A stretch of DNA of 64,000 nt from Caldilineaceae bacterium bin5 (GCA_002238445.1 MPML01000009.1:54365-118364), one strand, 5' to 3'; counted from the first letter of the stretch, positions 1 to 9,921 are shown. Notes: a model not told the origin generated them from the sequence alone. Program-made: numbers and translations.

Positions 1-146
1 CCCGACCGCCCCAAAAGACTGTGGATCATGACCGGAGACGCATTTGGACTCGAAGGGGCGGCTAATATGTGTAGGCGCGGAATGGTGATGGCTGCGTAGT
101 TACTTTACCCGAAGCAATCGACAAAGCAGCGAAGAGCGAGGAGAAG

Positions 147-632
147 ATGACACAGACAGTTTTGCAGAGTGTGCAGACCCACTGGCAGGATCTGCGGGGG
201 CGTACCTATGATTTGATGGATGTTCTGGCCGATGCCGACCTTGACGCCCGGCTGCCATTTGCCGAATCCCAGAATATCCTCTATCAGTTCTACTGTATGT
301 TGGGCACACAGGAGAGTTGGCCGCCGGTCCTGCTGGAAGGGCGGATGACGGGCTGGGATTGCAGCCTGCAACCGGCCCCTGCCGGCGAGGTGCTGCCGGT
401 TGAACGGGTGCGTCAGGGGATGGAGGCGGCGGACGCGGACCTGCGGGCCGCGTTCGAGCAGGTGGACTGGTTGCATGTCTTTGAAGACGGCACGACGCCG
501 TTGGCCGGTTACTATCGACTGGTTGAGCATGAAGCCCACCACCACGGCCAGTTGATCAACCTGATTTACGCCAACAACCTCCCTATTCCCGACAGTTGGG
601 CAGATTCCTGGGCGCTTACGCGCGACGAATAG
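147..632 (+). CDS. DinB/YfiT-like four-helix protein
   Basis: The 161-residue product has the length and character of the DinB/YfiT superfamily, four-helix-bundle proteins that often bind a divalent metal through three histidines. The sequence shows a late HEAHHHGQL segment, the typical metal-site helix, preceded by a helical N-terminal half. The start is supported by a GAGGAGA ribosome-binding sequence just upstream. A strong intrinsic terminator follows the stop, so it is probably a single-gene unit. The substrate is unknown; family members include thiol-dependent transferases and damage-inducible proteins. Confidence 0.75.
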   Translation: MTQTVLQSVQTHWQDLRGRTYDLMDVLADADLDARLPFAESQNILYQFYCMLGTQESWPPVLLEGRMTGWDCSLQPAPAGEVLPVERVRQGMEAADADLRAAFEQVDWLHVFEDGTTPLAGYYRLVEHEAHHHGQLINLIYANNLPIPDSWADSWALTRDE

Positions 633-683
633 GGCTGTTCGGAGCACTACTGCTGCGCGCGTTGCGGAGATGAGGTACAAAAG

Positions 684-728
684 AAGAGCGGCAGTCTCAC
701 ATGGAAACTGCCGCTCTTTATCTTTTTT
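684..728 (+). terminator. Intrinsic terminator after the DinB-like gene
   Basis: A perfect 12-bp inverted repeat (684-695 and 707-718, arm AAGAGCGGCAGT) surrounds an 11-nt loop and is followed by TATCTTTTTT. This is a textbook Rho-independent terminator for the gene ending at 632. Confidence 0.9.
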
Positions 729-1020
729 GTGTAACTACTAAGCCATATACAGTACCTGGCTTGACCAGCCCATTATCTCTGCCGCCATTCAGGCTATCTG
801 ATTGCGTATTCGGTTGGCGGCAGCCACGTTGCTGGAGCGGTACTGCTGGAATGCGCACACACGGTCGGTGAGCGATGGTTTTGTAGGGGGGCGTTGCGGG
901 GGCGCAGCCCCTGCACAAGGGAGGGCCGAAGGCCCGACCGCCCAAATGCAAAGAGAGAGTATAGAGAAGACAGCTCCGCTCGCCTCATTCAGGATCGCAA
1001 ATTAATTCTGGCTGAGTAGT
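728..1020. repeat. Interspersed repeat, copy 1, with twin hairpin core
   Basis: This intergenic element has a core (about 879-942) containing GGGGCGCAGCCCC and GGGCCGAAGGCCC, two short perfect hairpins. Related copies lie near 21.4, 27.3 and 37.2 kb. Outside the core, copies share a CCATTCAGGC-like segment on the left and a TCAGG..CG segment on the right, so the repeat unit is about 200-290 bp. No coding capacity is seen. Its mobility is unproven. Confidence 0.75.
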
Positions 1021-1092
1021 TTCTTTTTTGTTAGCAACCAGCCGGCCAGCGCAGCGGGCATACGCTCTTTTGCAAAGGGCAATACAGCATCG

Positions 1093-2451
1093 CTACTGCA
1101 ACTGCAGGAATGCGACCGAAGCCCAGGTGGCGCCTTCCACATCAGTGCCGACCAGTAGCGCCCATTCGCGATCCTCACTGTAGCCGAGAATATTGTACCT
1201 TTCGCCATTTTGGACGTAGCCTACGATCGGCGCCTCCAGGGTCGGTCCGCCGCGCAACCGCAGGCGGCCCCCCTGGCCGGTGGCGATGGTGGCGCGGCCA
1301 AATTCCACTCTCAGTTCTATGTCCCGCAACTCGACCAGCGAGGACGAAATCCAGACCGGCTCATCTATGTTGGGGAAAAAGATGGCAATCCACATTTCGT
1401 CGGAGCTGAAACCGGCGACAGGATAGGCTTCGCCGACGGAGACGCCTGCGAGGACCTCGGCGATGGCTTCCGGCTTACTGCGCACGCGCAGATTACGGGT
1501 CGTGACGATCGCCAGGTGTCTGGTGACTTCGCCTAACTGCAACAGCGGTTCATCGGTCGGCGTTGTCTCCGGCACAGTCTCGACAACCTCTTCCTTTTCC
1601 TCGGAAATGGACATTTCGCCGATAGTTACCGTAAAGATCTGGTTGATCGGCTCACCGTCTTGCAGCACCGGCATATCCGAGCCGGGGAATTCGAAGACGT
1701 CAAACACGCCACCGTCTATATGGAGCATGGCATAAAGGGTTTCGGTGGCGGCATCGACATCGATCTCCACAGCCAGGTCGGTGGTGACGCCGGCCCTCAG
1801 GGGCGACTGTCCGATGATCGGCCCAAATGATCCGGCATCGTCAACGTGGATGACTATCCAGCCATCCAACTGGGCCACAGCTTCCGCGATAATGACCTTG
1901 CCTTTGATCACATCTTGCGCGTGGACGGTGATGCTCGGTTGCAGATCATCGAACGACATTGCTGCCTCTTCGGTTTTCTCCTCGTCGGTGGTTTCGGCGG
2001 CCATCTCGCCGTCGTCGGCCGGTTCTTCTTCGGCGGCCGGCTCCACGGCTATTGCTTCGCTTTCAAGCACAAGCAGATCGGCGGCGTCACCACTCAGCAT
2101 AACATCTTCCGCCCAGATCCAGCCGATTCTCTTTACATCCGGCACCTCCACATTCAGCCAGCTGCCATCCTCGGTCCGGCCGAGCACGGTGATGACATCG
2201 CCCTTGAGCAGGCCGGCGATTATCGGCGTTTCTGCATTGGCCGCCTGGCGCACTCGCAGGGCGTTGACAGCTACCGTTGCCTCCAAGATCATCGTTTCCG
2301 GCACGGCTGGCTCTGAGGCTTCTTCCGCTTCAGGAGGCGCGACGGGAGTCAGGATCATGGTAATATCTCCCTGGAAGGGATAACAGCTGCTTATCAAAAG
2401 GGGCAAGATAGCCAGTGCCCCTAACAACGAGATGCGAAAGCGATTAGGCAT
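1093..2451 (-). CDS. SH3-repeat and DUF7282 lipoprotein
   Basis: This is a predicted secreted lipoprotein of 452 residues. The start at 2451 follows GGGAGGAACT; a TTG 12 bases upstream would sit before that site. A signal peptide ends in a lipobox (LLISSC, Cys23). Three SH3-like (SH3_3) segments with the LRVR..P..APII pattern lie at about residues 59-125, 315-380 and 395-452. Between the first two is a DUF7282-like domain (DGWIVIHVDD to EFPGSDMPV, roughly 165-275). An acidic Ala/Glu-rich linker joins them. The architecture suggests extracytoplasmic ligand or cell-envelope binding, with no catalytic motif. A second SH3 lipoprotein lies at 32842-34446. Confidence 0.82.
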   Translation of the reverse strand: MPNRFRISLLGALAILPLLISSCYPFQGDITMILTPVAPPEAEEASEPAVPETMILEATVAVNALRVRQAANAETPIIAGLLKGDVITVLGRTEDGSWLNVEVPDVKRIGWIWAEDVMLSGDAADLLVLESEAIAVEPAAEEEPADDGEMAAETTDEEKTEEAAMSFDDLQPSITVHAQDVIKGKVIIAEAVAQLDGWIVIHVDDAGSFGPIIGQSPLRAGVTTDLAVEIDVDAATETLYAMLHIDGGVFDVFEFPGSDMPVLQDGEPINQIFTVTIGEMSISEEKEEVVETVPETTPTDEPLLQLGEVTRHLAIVTTRNLRVRSKPEAIAEVLAGVSVGEAYPVAGFSSDEMWIAIFFPNIDEPVWISSSLVELRDIELRVEFGRATIATGQGGRLRLRGGPTLEAPIVGYVQNGERYNILGYSEDREWALLVGTDVEGATWASVAFLQLQ

Positions 2452-3085
2452 AGTTCCTCCCAAACTGACGTTCGCCCGCCGCCCAACAGATGGGACGCGG
2501 ACTCGGGGGCGGGTAATGGGAACAGGTGTATTGTCTACTTTGACAGATGCGTGCGAGCGTTCATTATTCGAGCCGCGCCATTTTCAGGCAACGGCGGATT
2601 TAATTATTATGGCACGGTGAAAGAAACGCTGTCAAATGATTTTGGGTTATCTGCTTATGCGGTTACATACCGTTTTAGGGGTGAATGTGCGGCGCGATCT
2701 CTACGCTTGGCGGGTTTCGTCTTGCGGATAGAGGTCCAGAGGGAGGTGCAGCAGGCACCATTTCACGGACGTGCCATCAGTTGCGATACTCACTTTGGAA
2801 CCAGGACGAGTCGTTTGACAGGCAGTGTGCGGCTGCATATACTGGGCGCGTCTACTCTACCAGAGGCTGATCCACTCTGCTCCAACTGGGGCCCACCAGA
2901 CATTGTTACGCGCTCCCGGCAACCATCACCCAACATAGAGAATACGATATTCGCACACGGGGCCGTTTGACCGCTGACATCGCGTTCATATCGAACCCGG
3001 GAACAGTTCACGCTCTAGAGGCAGCCTGTTGGCAGGCTCTGTCGACGGGGTCTTTGACAGTAGTCGCCCCTACCGGGAGGATTCC
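2452..3085. other. Intergenic gap, no gene seen
   Basis: About 630 bases lie between divergently oriented genes and should hold the promoters of both. The open frames here are short, lack ribosome-binding sites and resemble no family. No repeat or RNA gene was recognised. Confidence 0.5.
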
Positions 3086-3877
3086 ATGACAACAGTTCGC
3101 GATCGGATGTGGCTTTGGGGTCACGAGGCCGGCAGCCATGACACGGAATGGGCTATCGGTCGCCCGTCACGCATAACGCCGGTGGAGGCTGCGTTTTATA
3201 TGGACGTGCCCAATTTGATTATGGTGCGCTACCATGACAAGCCGGAAATGCCCTTCGACCAATATGCGATCCCTTTCCGGAGGCTGAAGCAGGTCTTCTG
3301 GTCGGTGGTTGGCGGCGCGGGACGTTCTTCGGATGAGGAGCGCAGACACGTGCTGGAGTTGGCGGTGCGCAATCCGAACATCATTGGCGTGTTTATGGAT
3401 GATTTCTTCAGGCGGCCACAGGATGCAGGCGACCTGGGCGTGCTGGGGGTAAAGGAACTGCAGTCGTTGCGAAATCAGTTCACGGTGGCGGGGCGCAGAC
3501 TGGAGCTGGGTGTCACGCTCTACACGTTCCAACTGGATATGCCCCTGGCGGCCCATCTTGCACTCTGCGATTGGGTTTCACTGTGGACCTGGATAGAGCC
3601 GGACCTGAAGGATCTGGAAGAAAACATGGCCAAGTGCGAGCAACTCGCGCCCCGTAGCCGCAAGCTGCTCGGCCTGTACATGTATGACTATGGTCAACGC
3701 TGCCCGATGCCGGTAGAGGCGATGCATATGCAGTCCCAAACGGCCTTGGATTGGCTGCGCGCCGGGCGGATCGAGGGCATGATTTTTCTGGCGAGTTGTA
3801 TCTGTGACCTTGAGCTTGAGGCCGTGGAATGGACGCGGGATTGGATCGCCAAGGTGGGTGACGAGGAACTTGGATGA
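3086..3877 (+). CDS. Uncharacterised TIM-barrel-like protein
   Basis: The 263-residue soluble protein has no signal peptide. The start at 3086 is preceded by GGGAGG. It shows MWLWGHEAGSHD near the N-terminus and a strand-like IIGVFMDDFF segment with paired Asp, typical of the ends of beta-strands in sugar-acting TIM barrels. I do not recognise a named family. The genes downstream on the same strand (dioxygenase, GH5-like hydrolase, sugar isomerase) suggest a role in carbohydrate or glycoside catabolism; that is inference from neighbourhood only. Confidence 0.65.
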   Translation: MTTVRDRMWLWGHEAGSHDTEWAIGRPSRITPVEAAFYMDVPNLIMVRYHDKPEMPFDQYAIPFRRLKQVFWSVVGGAGRSSDEERRHVLELAVRNPNIIGVFMDDFFRRPQDAGDLGVLGVKELQSLRNQFTVAGRRLELGVTLYTFQLDMPLAAHLALCDWVSLWTWIEPDLKDLEENMAKCEQLAPRSRKLLGLYMYDYGQRCPMPVEAMHMQSQTALDWLRAGRIEGMIFLASCICDLELEAVEWTRDWIAKVGDEELG

Positions 3878-4156
3878 CGGTGGATAGTGGTTAGTCGAGG
3901 GTGGTTAGTGTACACTTAGACGAAAGTCGACCTGCGGTGCGGGCTCACGAATAGAGCGGCAAAATGGTCTTGTAGTCAAGGCACACGGAACTACTGTCCA
4001 AGCTCGAGAGAATAGTGGGGCTTCGTTCACATCGCATCCCCTGATCACCGTAATTATTGTTCCACCAACCCGCCAGACGCGCCGACTATGATGAATGCGC
4101 AACCGCTTCGCTATTTGAGGCGGTCACAAATCGAGTATCTGTTATGGAGGCAGAAG

Positions 4157-5062
4157 ATGACCACAGCGACTGAATTCAGGGAACAGAATGCACTGCTCGA
4201 TGATCCGCGGGCGCTGCGCCAGCAGATGGCGACCGATGGCTTTCTGTTTTTTCGCGGCCTGGTGCCCGCGGATGAGATCGTGGCGCTGCGGCGCCAGATC
4301 CTGCAGATCTGCGACAACTACGGCTGGATAGAACCGGGGACGGAGTTAATGGACGGCATCGCCGACCCCTCGGCGGACGGGATGGAGCCCTTTTGCGGCG
4401 TAGGCGTGCCGCCGGCGGCCTATGGTGACGTGCAGCGCCTGGAATCGTTCCATCGTCTGGCGCACAATCCGGTTCTGGTCGACATGATGGGGAAGCTGTT
4501 TGATGAAACGGTGCTGGTACACGCCCTCAAGATTGCGCGCGTGATGATCCCGGCGAAGGGCAACCCGCCGACGCCGGCGCACCAGGATTTTATCTTCATC
4601 CAGGGCACAAAGACGGTCTATACTTGCTGGATGCCGCTGGGGGACTGCCCGCGGGAACTGGGCGGGCTGAGCGTATTGCGCGGTTCGCACAAGAAGGGTG
4701 TCTTTCCGGTGCGGGCGGCAGAAGGCGCGGGCGGCCGCCATGTCATCTTCGATGAGGATACTCCGCAAGACTGGTTCGAGACCGACTTCCAGATCGGCGA
4801 CGTGCTGGTCTTCCACAGCCTGACCGTTCACAAGTCGATTCCGAACCGGACGGAGAACCAGATCCGGCTGTCGACAGATTTCCGCTATCAACCGCCCTCA
4901 TTGCCGATTGAAACGAAATCAATCACGCCCCACTGCAATGTGCTCCCCTGGGAAGAGATTTATGAAGACTGGGAGTCGAAGGATTTGCAGTACTACTGGG
5001 AGCAGTATGATCTTGACTTCCAGGAGCATGACGCCTCGCTGGTGGAGGTCCAGGAAGGGTGA
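4157..5062 (+). CDS. Phytanoyl-CoA dioxygenase (PhyH) family protein
   Basis: This is a 301-residue Fe(II)/2-oxoglutarate-dependent dioxygenase of the PhyH family, which hydroxylates small organic substrates. The iron-binding facial triad is visible as H-x-D in PAHQDF and a distal His in LTVHKSIPN, with the 2-oxoglutarate-binding Arg in NQIRLSTDFRY. A Trp-Met-Pro-Leu core strand (CWMPLGDC) and GSHKKG also fit. The start at 4157 follows GGAGG; an in-frame ATG at 4088 lacks such a site. The substrate cannot be read from sequence. It sits 38 bases before the GH5-like gene. Confidence 0.88.
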   Translation: MTTATEFREQNALLDDPRALRQQMATDGFLFFRGLVPADEIVALRRQILQICDNYGWIEPGTELMDGIADPSADGMEPFCGVGVPPAAYGDVQRLESFHRLAHNPVLVDMMGKLFDETVLVHALKIARVMIPAKGNPPTPAHQDFIFIQGTKTVYTCWMPLGDCPRELGGLSVLRGSHKKGVFPVRAAEGAGGRHVIFDEDTPQDWFETDFQIGDVLVFHSLTVHKSIPNRTENQIRLSTDFRYQPPSLPIETKSITPHCNVLPWEEIYEDWESKDLQYYWEQYDLDFQEHDASLVEVQEG

Positions 5063-5100
5063 AGGGCTGATGGCGAGTCGTGAGGAGCGGGAGGAAGAGC

Positions 5101-6603
5101 ATGTCTAAGCCGATCGGGTTGCACCCTGAGAATCCCCGTTATTTTGAGTACAGGGACAGGCCGCTGGTACTGATTACGGCGACCGAGCATTACGGTGCGG
5201 TGATCAACCGCAACTTCGATTACGTCGCCTATCTGGATGATGCGGCCGAGAAGCGGCAGACGCTGAGCCGCTGCTTTCTGCTCTTTCGGGAGCTGCAGGT
5301 TTTCGACCCTGATACGCAGGTGAAGCCGATCAACCCACATTCGCCGTGCAAACCGTTGCCGGGCGAATATCTGTCTCCCTGGATGCGTAGCGGGCCAGAT
5401 TTTGCCACAGACGGCTATCCCAAGTTCGATCTGGACCGGTGGAATCCGGAATACTTCGAGAGGCTGCATGGCTTTCTGGCGGCGGCGCAGGCGCGGGGTG
5501 TCATCATCGAGCTGACGCTATTCAGCAGCACGTACAGCGACGCGGTGTGGGGGCTGAATCCGCTAAACGCCCAGAACAACATCAACGGGGTGGGCGACAT
5601 CCCGTGGCAGGACTACATTTCCGGCCGCGATGCTGCGCTGATGGAGAGGCAGATGGCCTACGTCAGCAAGGTGGTGGTGGAGGTGAACGGTCACGATTGC
5701 TTCTACTTTGAGGTCTGCAACGAGCCGTTTACGGCCATTGCGGGGATGATGCCGGAGACTGGTTTTGCCACGCAGGCGGAGGTCGATGGGTGGCAGGAAG
5801 CGGTGCGCGATCGGATCCGTGCGACGGAGGAGGGGTTGCCCAAGAAGCATCTTGTCTTTCAGGTGCCGGTGGAGAACTGGCGCACGGACACAGCGCTGGA
5901 GCAAATCCTGGGGGAGGAGTCGGTGGACGCGGTGAACCTGCATGATTACCAGCAGTTGACCTACAAGGGCTCGATTCTGGCGCCGCTCTCGCGGTTCATG
6001 CAACGCGACCTGCGGCTGGCGCGTATTCAGCAGGTGTGGACTGCTGTTCACGAGACGGGCAAGCCGTTCGTGTTCGACGAGGATAACGCGGCGACGAGTT
6101 CGCTGGACGAGGAGTCGTGGATCGTGCATCGCAAACGGGCCTGGGCGACGGTCTGCAGCGGCGGCCACTACAACATGATCGACTTTTCGATCCAGGCCGG
6201 GGGCCAGGAGGCAGGTACGCCGGCCTCGCAGGCGATGATCCGCAGTTGGATGAAGAATCTGTCGGCGTTCATTCACGGGGTCGATTTCGTGCAGATGGGG
6301 CCGGACCCGGACTTTGCCAGCGAGACGCCAGACAATACGATTGCGATCACTCTGGGTCAACCGGGGCGGGCATACGTGGTTTATGTGGCGGATCAACGGG
6401 AGGTGGATGATTCCGGGCTGGGACAGCCCTGCCAAGGGCGCCTGGCTTTCACGCTGCCGGTGGGCGATTATTCAGCCCGGCTCTTTTCGCCGGCGGAGGG
6501 AAGGTATACGGGACAGAGGCTGGCCCTTGCCGGCGGTGAAACGGGAATCGAACTGGCGCCGTTCAGCCACGACATTGCCGTTCATATTGAGGCAGGCGGT
6601 TAG
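5101..6603 (+). CDS. GH5-like (cellulase-family) glycoside hydrolase
   Basis: This 500-residue cytoplasmic-looking protein has a TIM-barrel glycoside hydrolase pattern. The motif FEVCNEPF supplies the likely general acid/base Glu directly after Asn, as in clan GH-A enzymes. A later KPFVFDEDNA strand may carry the nucleophile, though an acidic pair replaces the usual lone Glu. The C-terminal 100 residues look like a beta-sandwich. No signal peptide is seen, so it may act on imported oligosaccharides. The start follows GGGAGGAAGAGC. It lies in a same-strand set with a dioxygenase and a sugar isomerase. Confidence 0.8.
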   Translation: MSKPIGLHPENPRYFEYRDRPLVLITATEHYGAVINRNFDYVAYLDDAAEKRQTLSRCFLLFRELQVFDPDTQVKPINPHSPCKPLPGEYLSPWMRSGPDFATDGYPKFDLDRWNPEYFERLHGFLAAAQARGVIIELTLFSSTYSDAVWGLNPLNAQNNINGVGDIPWQDYISGRDAALMERQMAYVSKVVVEVNGHDCFYFEVCNEPFTAIAGMMPETGFATQAEVDGWQEAVRDRIRATEEGLPKKHLVFQVPVENWRTDTALEQILGEESVDAVNLHDYQQLTYKGSILAPLSRFMQRDLRLARIQQVWTAVHETGKPFVFDEDNAATSSLDEESWIVHRKRAWATVCSGGHYNMIDFSIQAGGQEAGTPASQAMIRSWMKNLSAFIHGVDFVQMGPDPDFASETPDNTIAITLGQPGRAYVVYVADQREVDDSGLGQPCQGRLAFTLPVGDYSARLFSPAEGRYTGQRLALAGGETGIELAPFSHDIAVHIEAGG

Positions 6604-6651
6604 TGGTCGGTAGCCGGTGCAGTTATCTCCAACCGAAGAAGGAGTTGCAAG

Positions 6652-7494
6652 ATGGAACTTAAGCTTTCGTGCGCAGATTTCACCTTTCCGCTGTTGCCGC
6701 ACGATGACGTACTGAAGCTGATCGCGATGATGGGTTTTCAGGGGGTGGATATCGGCCTGTTTGAGGACCGCTCCCACATTTATCCCAGCCATGTAATGCC
6801 TAATATGGCGGCGTCGGCGCGCGATCTGACGAGCCGGGTCCAGGATAAGGGGTTGGAGATTGCCGATGTCTATTTTCAAGCCTCCGGTCCGGGGTTACCG
6901 GCGCTGGCGATAAACCATCCCGACGCGGAGGAGCGCCGCCAGGCGCGCGATCTGTTCGCGCGCGTGGTCGAGTTTACGCTGCGTTGCAACGCCACCCATA
7001 TCTCGATCGAGCCGGGGCTGCCGTGGGAGGGCGAATCCTACGAGACGTCGTTGAAGCGGGCGTGCGAGGAGCTGGCGTGGCGGGTGGAGCTGGTGCAGGC
7101 GGCGGGATGTGTGTGCGCGGTGGAGCCCAACGTCGAGTCATTGACGCGCACGCCGGAGCAGACGCATCGCATGCTGGAGATGACACCGGGATTGACGCTG
7201 ACACTGGACTATTCGCATTTCGCTTACCGGGAGATCAGCGACGACGAGAGCGAAACATTGATCCCGCACACCTCCCATTTTCACGCGCGCGGGGGGCATA
7301 AGAACCGTTTGCAGTCGCTGATCCAGGATAACGTGATCGACTATCCGCGCGTGGTGCGGGCGCTGCGGGATTCCGGCTACGGGGGCTACATCTGCGTCGA
7401 GTATGTGTGGGTCGATTGGGAGGGTTGCAACGAGGTCGACACGCTGTCAGAGACGATCCAGATGCGGGATCTGCTGCGGTCGGTCGATTTGTGA
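6652..7494 (+). CDS. Sugar phosphate isomerase/epimerase (xylose isomerase-like TIM barrel)
   Basis: The 280-residue protein belongs to the AP-endonuclease-2/xylose-isomerase-like superfamily. Expected metal ligands are visible in order: Glu in AVEPN, Asp/His in LDYSHF, His in SHFHARG and Glu in CVEYVWVDWEG. It probably isomerises or epimerises a keto-sugar or cyclitol. A GAAGAAGGAG site precedes the ATG. It directly follows the hydrolase gene, consistent with breakdown of a released sugar. The exact substrate cannot be assigned. Confidence 0.85.
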   Translation: MELKLSCADFTFPLLPHDDVLKLIAMMGFQGVDIGLFEDRSHIYPSHVMPNMAASARDLTSRVQDKGLEIADVYFQASGPGLPALAINHPDAEERRQARDLFARVVEFTLRCNATHISIEPGLPWEGESYETSLKRACEELAWRVELVQAAGCVCAVEPNVESLTRTPEQTHRMLEMTPGLTLTLDYSHFAYREISDDESETLIPHTSHFHARGGHKNRLQSLIQDNVIDYPRVVRALRDSGYGGYICVEYVWVDWEGCNEVDTLSETIQMRDLLRSVDL

Positions 7495-7540
7495 GGGTAG
7501 TGCAGTTGGAGGGCGATAGTGACGGCGCTCCGGTTGTCCT

Positions 7541-8209
7541 GTGAGCACACCCGACCTGCACCTGCGCACCCTGTTTTTGCTCGATAGAGACGGGCGAATC
7601 CGAGGGACGCGCGAGCCGGACCCGGATCCAGGCCCGTTTTTCGCGCTTATTCGCGGCAGGACGAGTTGCGCCTGGGCTGTAAGGGCGGACCTGCCGCAGG
7701 ATATCGCGGAGAAGCTTGCCGGTCTCGCCCGCGAAGAGCCGCCGGTTGCGCATTTTCGCGACGCTCCGATGCATGCGGAGCGGTACATGGCGCTGGCCGG
7801 GGGCGAATTATACTTCGGGCCGGCGTTTGCTTTCCCCGAAACAGTTGAACAGCCTGATGCCACCGTCATTGTAGATGATGTGCGGTTGCTCGCGCGCCAC
7901 TTTTCGGGGTGGACCGATGCCGAGATTCCGGTACGGTCGCCTGTAGTGGCGGTGGTGGTGGATGGCGATGCGGTGAGCGTTTGCTTCTGTGCACGGCGAT
8001 CCGATGCTGCGGCGGAGGCCGGGTTGGAGACGGCAGAAGCCTTTCGGGGACGGGGGCTCGGTCCGCAGGCGGCGGCGGGGTGGGCACTGGCGGTGCGGGC
8101 GTCGGGGCGGATTCCGCTTTACAGTGCTTCGTGGGCGAACGGGGCTTCGCTGGCGGTGGCGCGTAAGTTGGGGCTGGTGGTGTATGCGTGTGGGTGGAGT
8201 TTGGGGTGA
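7541..8209 (+). CDS. GNAT-family N-acetyltransferase
   Basis: This is a 222-residue protein with a GTG start. The C-terminal third has the GNAT acetyl-CoA site: ETAEAFRGRGLGPQAAAGWA corresponds to motif A (V/T-x-x-x-x-R-G-x-G-x-A), followed by the YSASWANGASLAVARKLGL segment of motif B. The N-terminal half is divergent. The acceptor is unknown. It trails the sugar-catabolic genes by 46 bases and may be co-transcribed. Confidence 0.82.
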   Translation: MSTPDLHLRTLFLLDRDGRIRGTREPDPDPGPFFALIRGRTSCAWAVRADLPQDIAEKLAGLAREEPPVAHFRDAPMHAERYMALAGGELYFGPAFAFPETVEQPDATVIVDDVRLLARHFSGWTDAEIPVRSPVVAVVVDGDAVSVCFCARRSDAAAEAGLETAEAFRGRGLGPQAAAGWALAVRASGRIPLYSASWANGASLAVARKLGLVVYACGWSLG

Positions 8210-8653
8210 GGGGAGCTTGGTCCTTGGTGTGCCTGGCCCCTAAAGAAGTGACCCAGAGTTCAGGTGGGTAGGCGAAGGATCCACCATGCTCTCGGGGTTC
8301 GGTTTTGCGGCCACGTATTAGCGACCGATGTGTTCCCATTTGTCCCGACCACGGAAAAGCCAGCCGAGTGGTGCGTGTCGAGATACTCTATCTCTTTAAA
8401 CGCTCCACCGATCTGAAACTCTCCACGCTTGAATTCGTGACTGCATAACCGCCCAGCAGCCACGCTGGACCTGCTCCATTGAAGATGAAGCGCTACCATC
8501 CTATTGCGCCCGACATCCTGCGGAATCAAGATTTGGCTCTGCAAAATCTTGATGGCTGCAATTTTTTGGGACGGGGCGGACATTTAAGCCAGCGCACTGA
8601 GGCTTGTCCGCGCAGTTGGCCCAAAACCGGGACCACTTTCCCCCACTTCGCTC
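8210..8653. other. Intergenic gap, no gene seen
   Basis: No credible coding sequence was found here. Frames on either strand are short and without ribosome-binding sites. The right edge leads into the promoter of the glycosyltransferase block. Confidence 0.5.
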
Positions 8654-8682
8654 TTGAGCGCCGCGCGCGCCTCCGCTATAAT
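8654..8682 (+). promoter_or_regulatory. Sigma-70-type promoter for the glycosyltransferase block
   Basis: TTGAGC at 8654-8659 and a perfect TATAAT at 8677-8682 are separated by exactly 17 bases, about 70 bases before the first glycosyltransferase start. This is the clearest housekeeping promoter match I saw in the window. Confidence 0.75.
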
Positions 8683-8751
8683 CAGGGGGACGGCAAGTAG
8701 AACGAGTATACTGGCGGCCAGCCTTTATCCACCAGGCACAGGGAGAATCGG

Positions 8752-9921
8752 TTGCGCGTTGTATTGATCAGCAAGGCGCTCGTGGTGGGCGCGTATCAGA
8801 GGAAGGCGGAGGAGATTGCCCGGCTGGGGGTGGAGCTGACGGTGCTGGTGCCACCGAGTTGGCGGGACCGGCGCGGTACGCAACGGGCGGAACGGCTGCA
8901 TACTGTGGGCTACGAACTTCGTACGATTCCCCTCCTATTCAACGGCGCGTATCATATGCACTTTTATCCCACTCTGGTAAGGGAGCTGCGGGAGTTGAAA
9001 CCGGAGGTTGTGCATGTGGATGAGGAGCCATACAATTTGGCTACGCTTCTAGGTGTGCGAGCGGCACGGTCGGTGGGAGCGGAGCCACTCTTCTTTACCT
9101 GGCAAAACCTGCTGCGGCGCTATCCGCCGCCTTTTAACTGGTTTGAGCGCATGGTATACCGCTCCTGTGCGGTCGCGATCGCCGGGAATGCCGAGGCCCG
9201 CGAGGTTCTTGTGCGCAAGGGCTATGGGGGCGAGATCGTGGTGCTGCCGCAGTTTGGCGTAGACCCGACCATATTCCGGCCGCAGCCGGAGGCGGGCGAG
9301 GAAGAGGGGACGCAGCGCAGAGAGAATAACGAGTCGTTGAAGCGCTCCTCAATCCTCACTTCTCAGTCCGACAAGTTTCATATCGGCTACGCCGGCGGGC
9401 TGTTGCCTGAAAAGGGGCTGGACCTGCTGCTGCGGGCATGCGTTGGACTCGAGGGCGACTGGCGGTTGACGCTGGTTGGCAGCGGAGAGGAGTTGGAAGC
9501 GCTTCGGAGACTTGCTGTTGAGGGCGGCATCGAAGACCGGGTCACGCTAGGCGTGAGACTACCCAGCGCGGAGATGCCGGATTTCTACCGTTCACTCGAA
9601 CTGTTGGTGCTGCCCAGCCGCACGCGGCCAAACTGGAAGGAGCAGTTCGGACGGGTGCTGATCGAGGCGATGGCCTGCGGGGTACCGGTGCTAGGAAGTG
9701 ACAGCGGCGAGATCCCCCACGTCATAGGCAGTGCCGGTGTTATCTTCCCGGAGGGGGATGTTGAGGCGCTGCGGTCCCAGCTGCTGCGGCTGATGCAGGA
9801 TCGAGCGGCGCGAGAGTGCCTGGCAGCTGCGGGGAGGGAGCGGGTGCTGGCCCAATACACAATGGCAGAGATCGCCAGCCAGACGGTTGCGGCTTACACA
9901 GCAGTGGCCAATGGCAGCTAA
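8752..9921 (+). CDS. Glycosyltransferase family 4
   Basis: The 389-residue GT4-type, GT-B-fold enzyme should transfer an activated sugar during surface polysaccharide synthesis. The N-terminal acceptor domain contains KPEVVHVDEEPYN. The C-terminal donor domain has IGYAGGLLPEKGLDLLL and the conserved E-x7-E motif (EQFGRVLIEAMACGVPV). A variable linker (about residues 180-200) separates the domains. The start appears to be TTG at 8752 after GGGAGAATCGG. It heads a three-gene set with another GT4 and a polyprenyl-phosphate sugar transferase. Confidence 0.9.
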   Translation: MRVVLISKALVVGAYQRKAEEIARLGVELTVLVPPSWRDRRGTQRAERLHTVGYELRTIPLLFNGAYHMHFYPTLVRELRELKPEVVHVDEEPYNLATLLGVRAARSVGAEPLFFTWQNLLRRYPPPFNWFERMVYRSCAVAIAGNAEAREVLVRKGYGGEIVVLPQFGVDPTIFRPQPEAGEEEGTQRRENNESLKRSSILTSQSDKFHIGYAGGLLPEKGLDLLLRACVGLEGDWRLTLVGSGEELEALRRLAVEGGIEDRVTLGVRLPSAEMPDFYRSLELLVLPSRTRPNWKEQFGRVLIEAMACGVPVLGSDSGEIPHVIGSAGVIFPEGDVEALRSQLLRLMQDRAARECLAAAGRERVLAQYTMAEIASQTVAAYTAVANGS

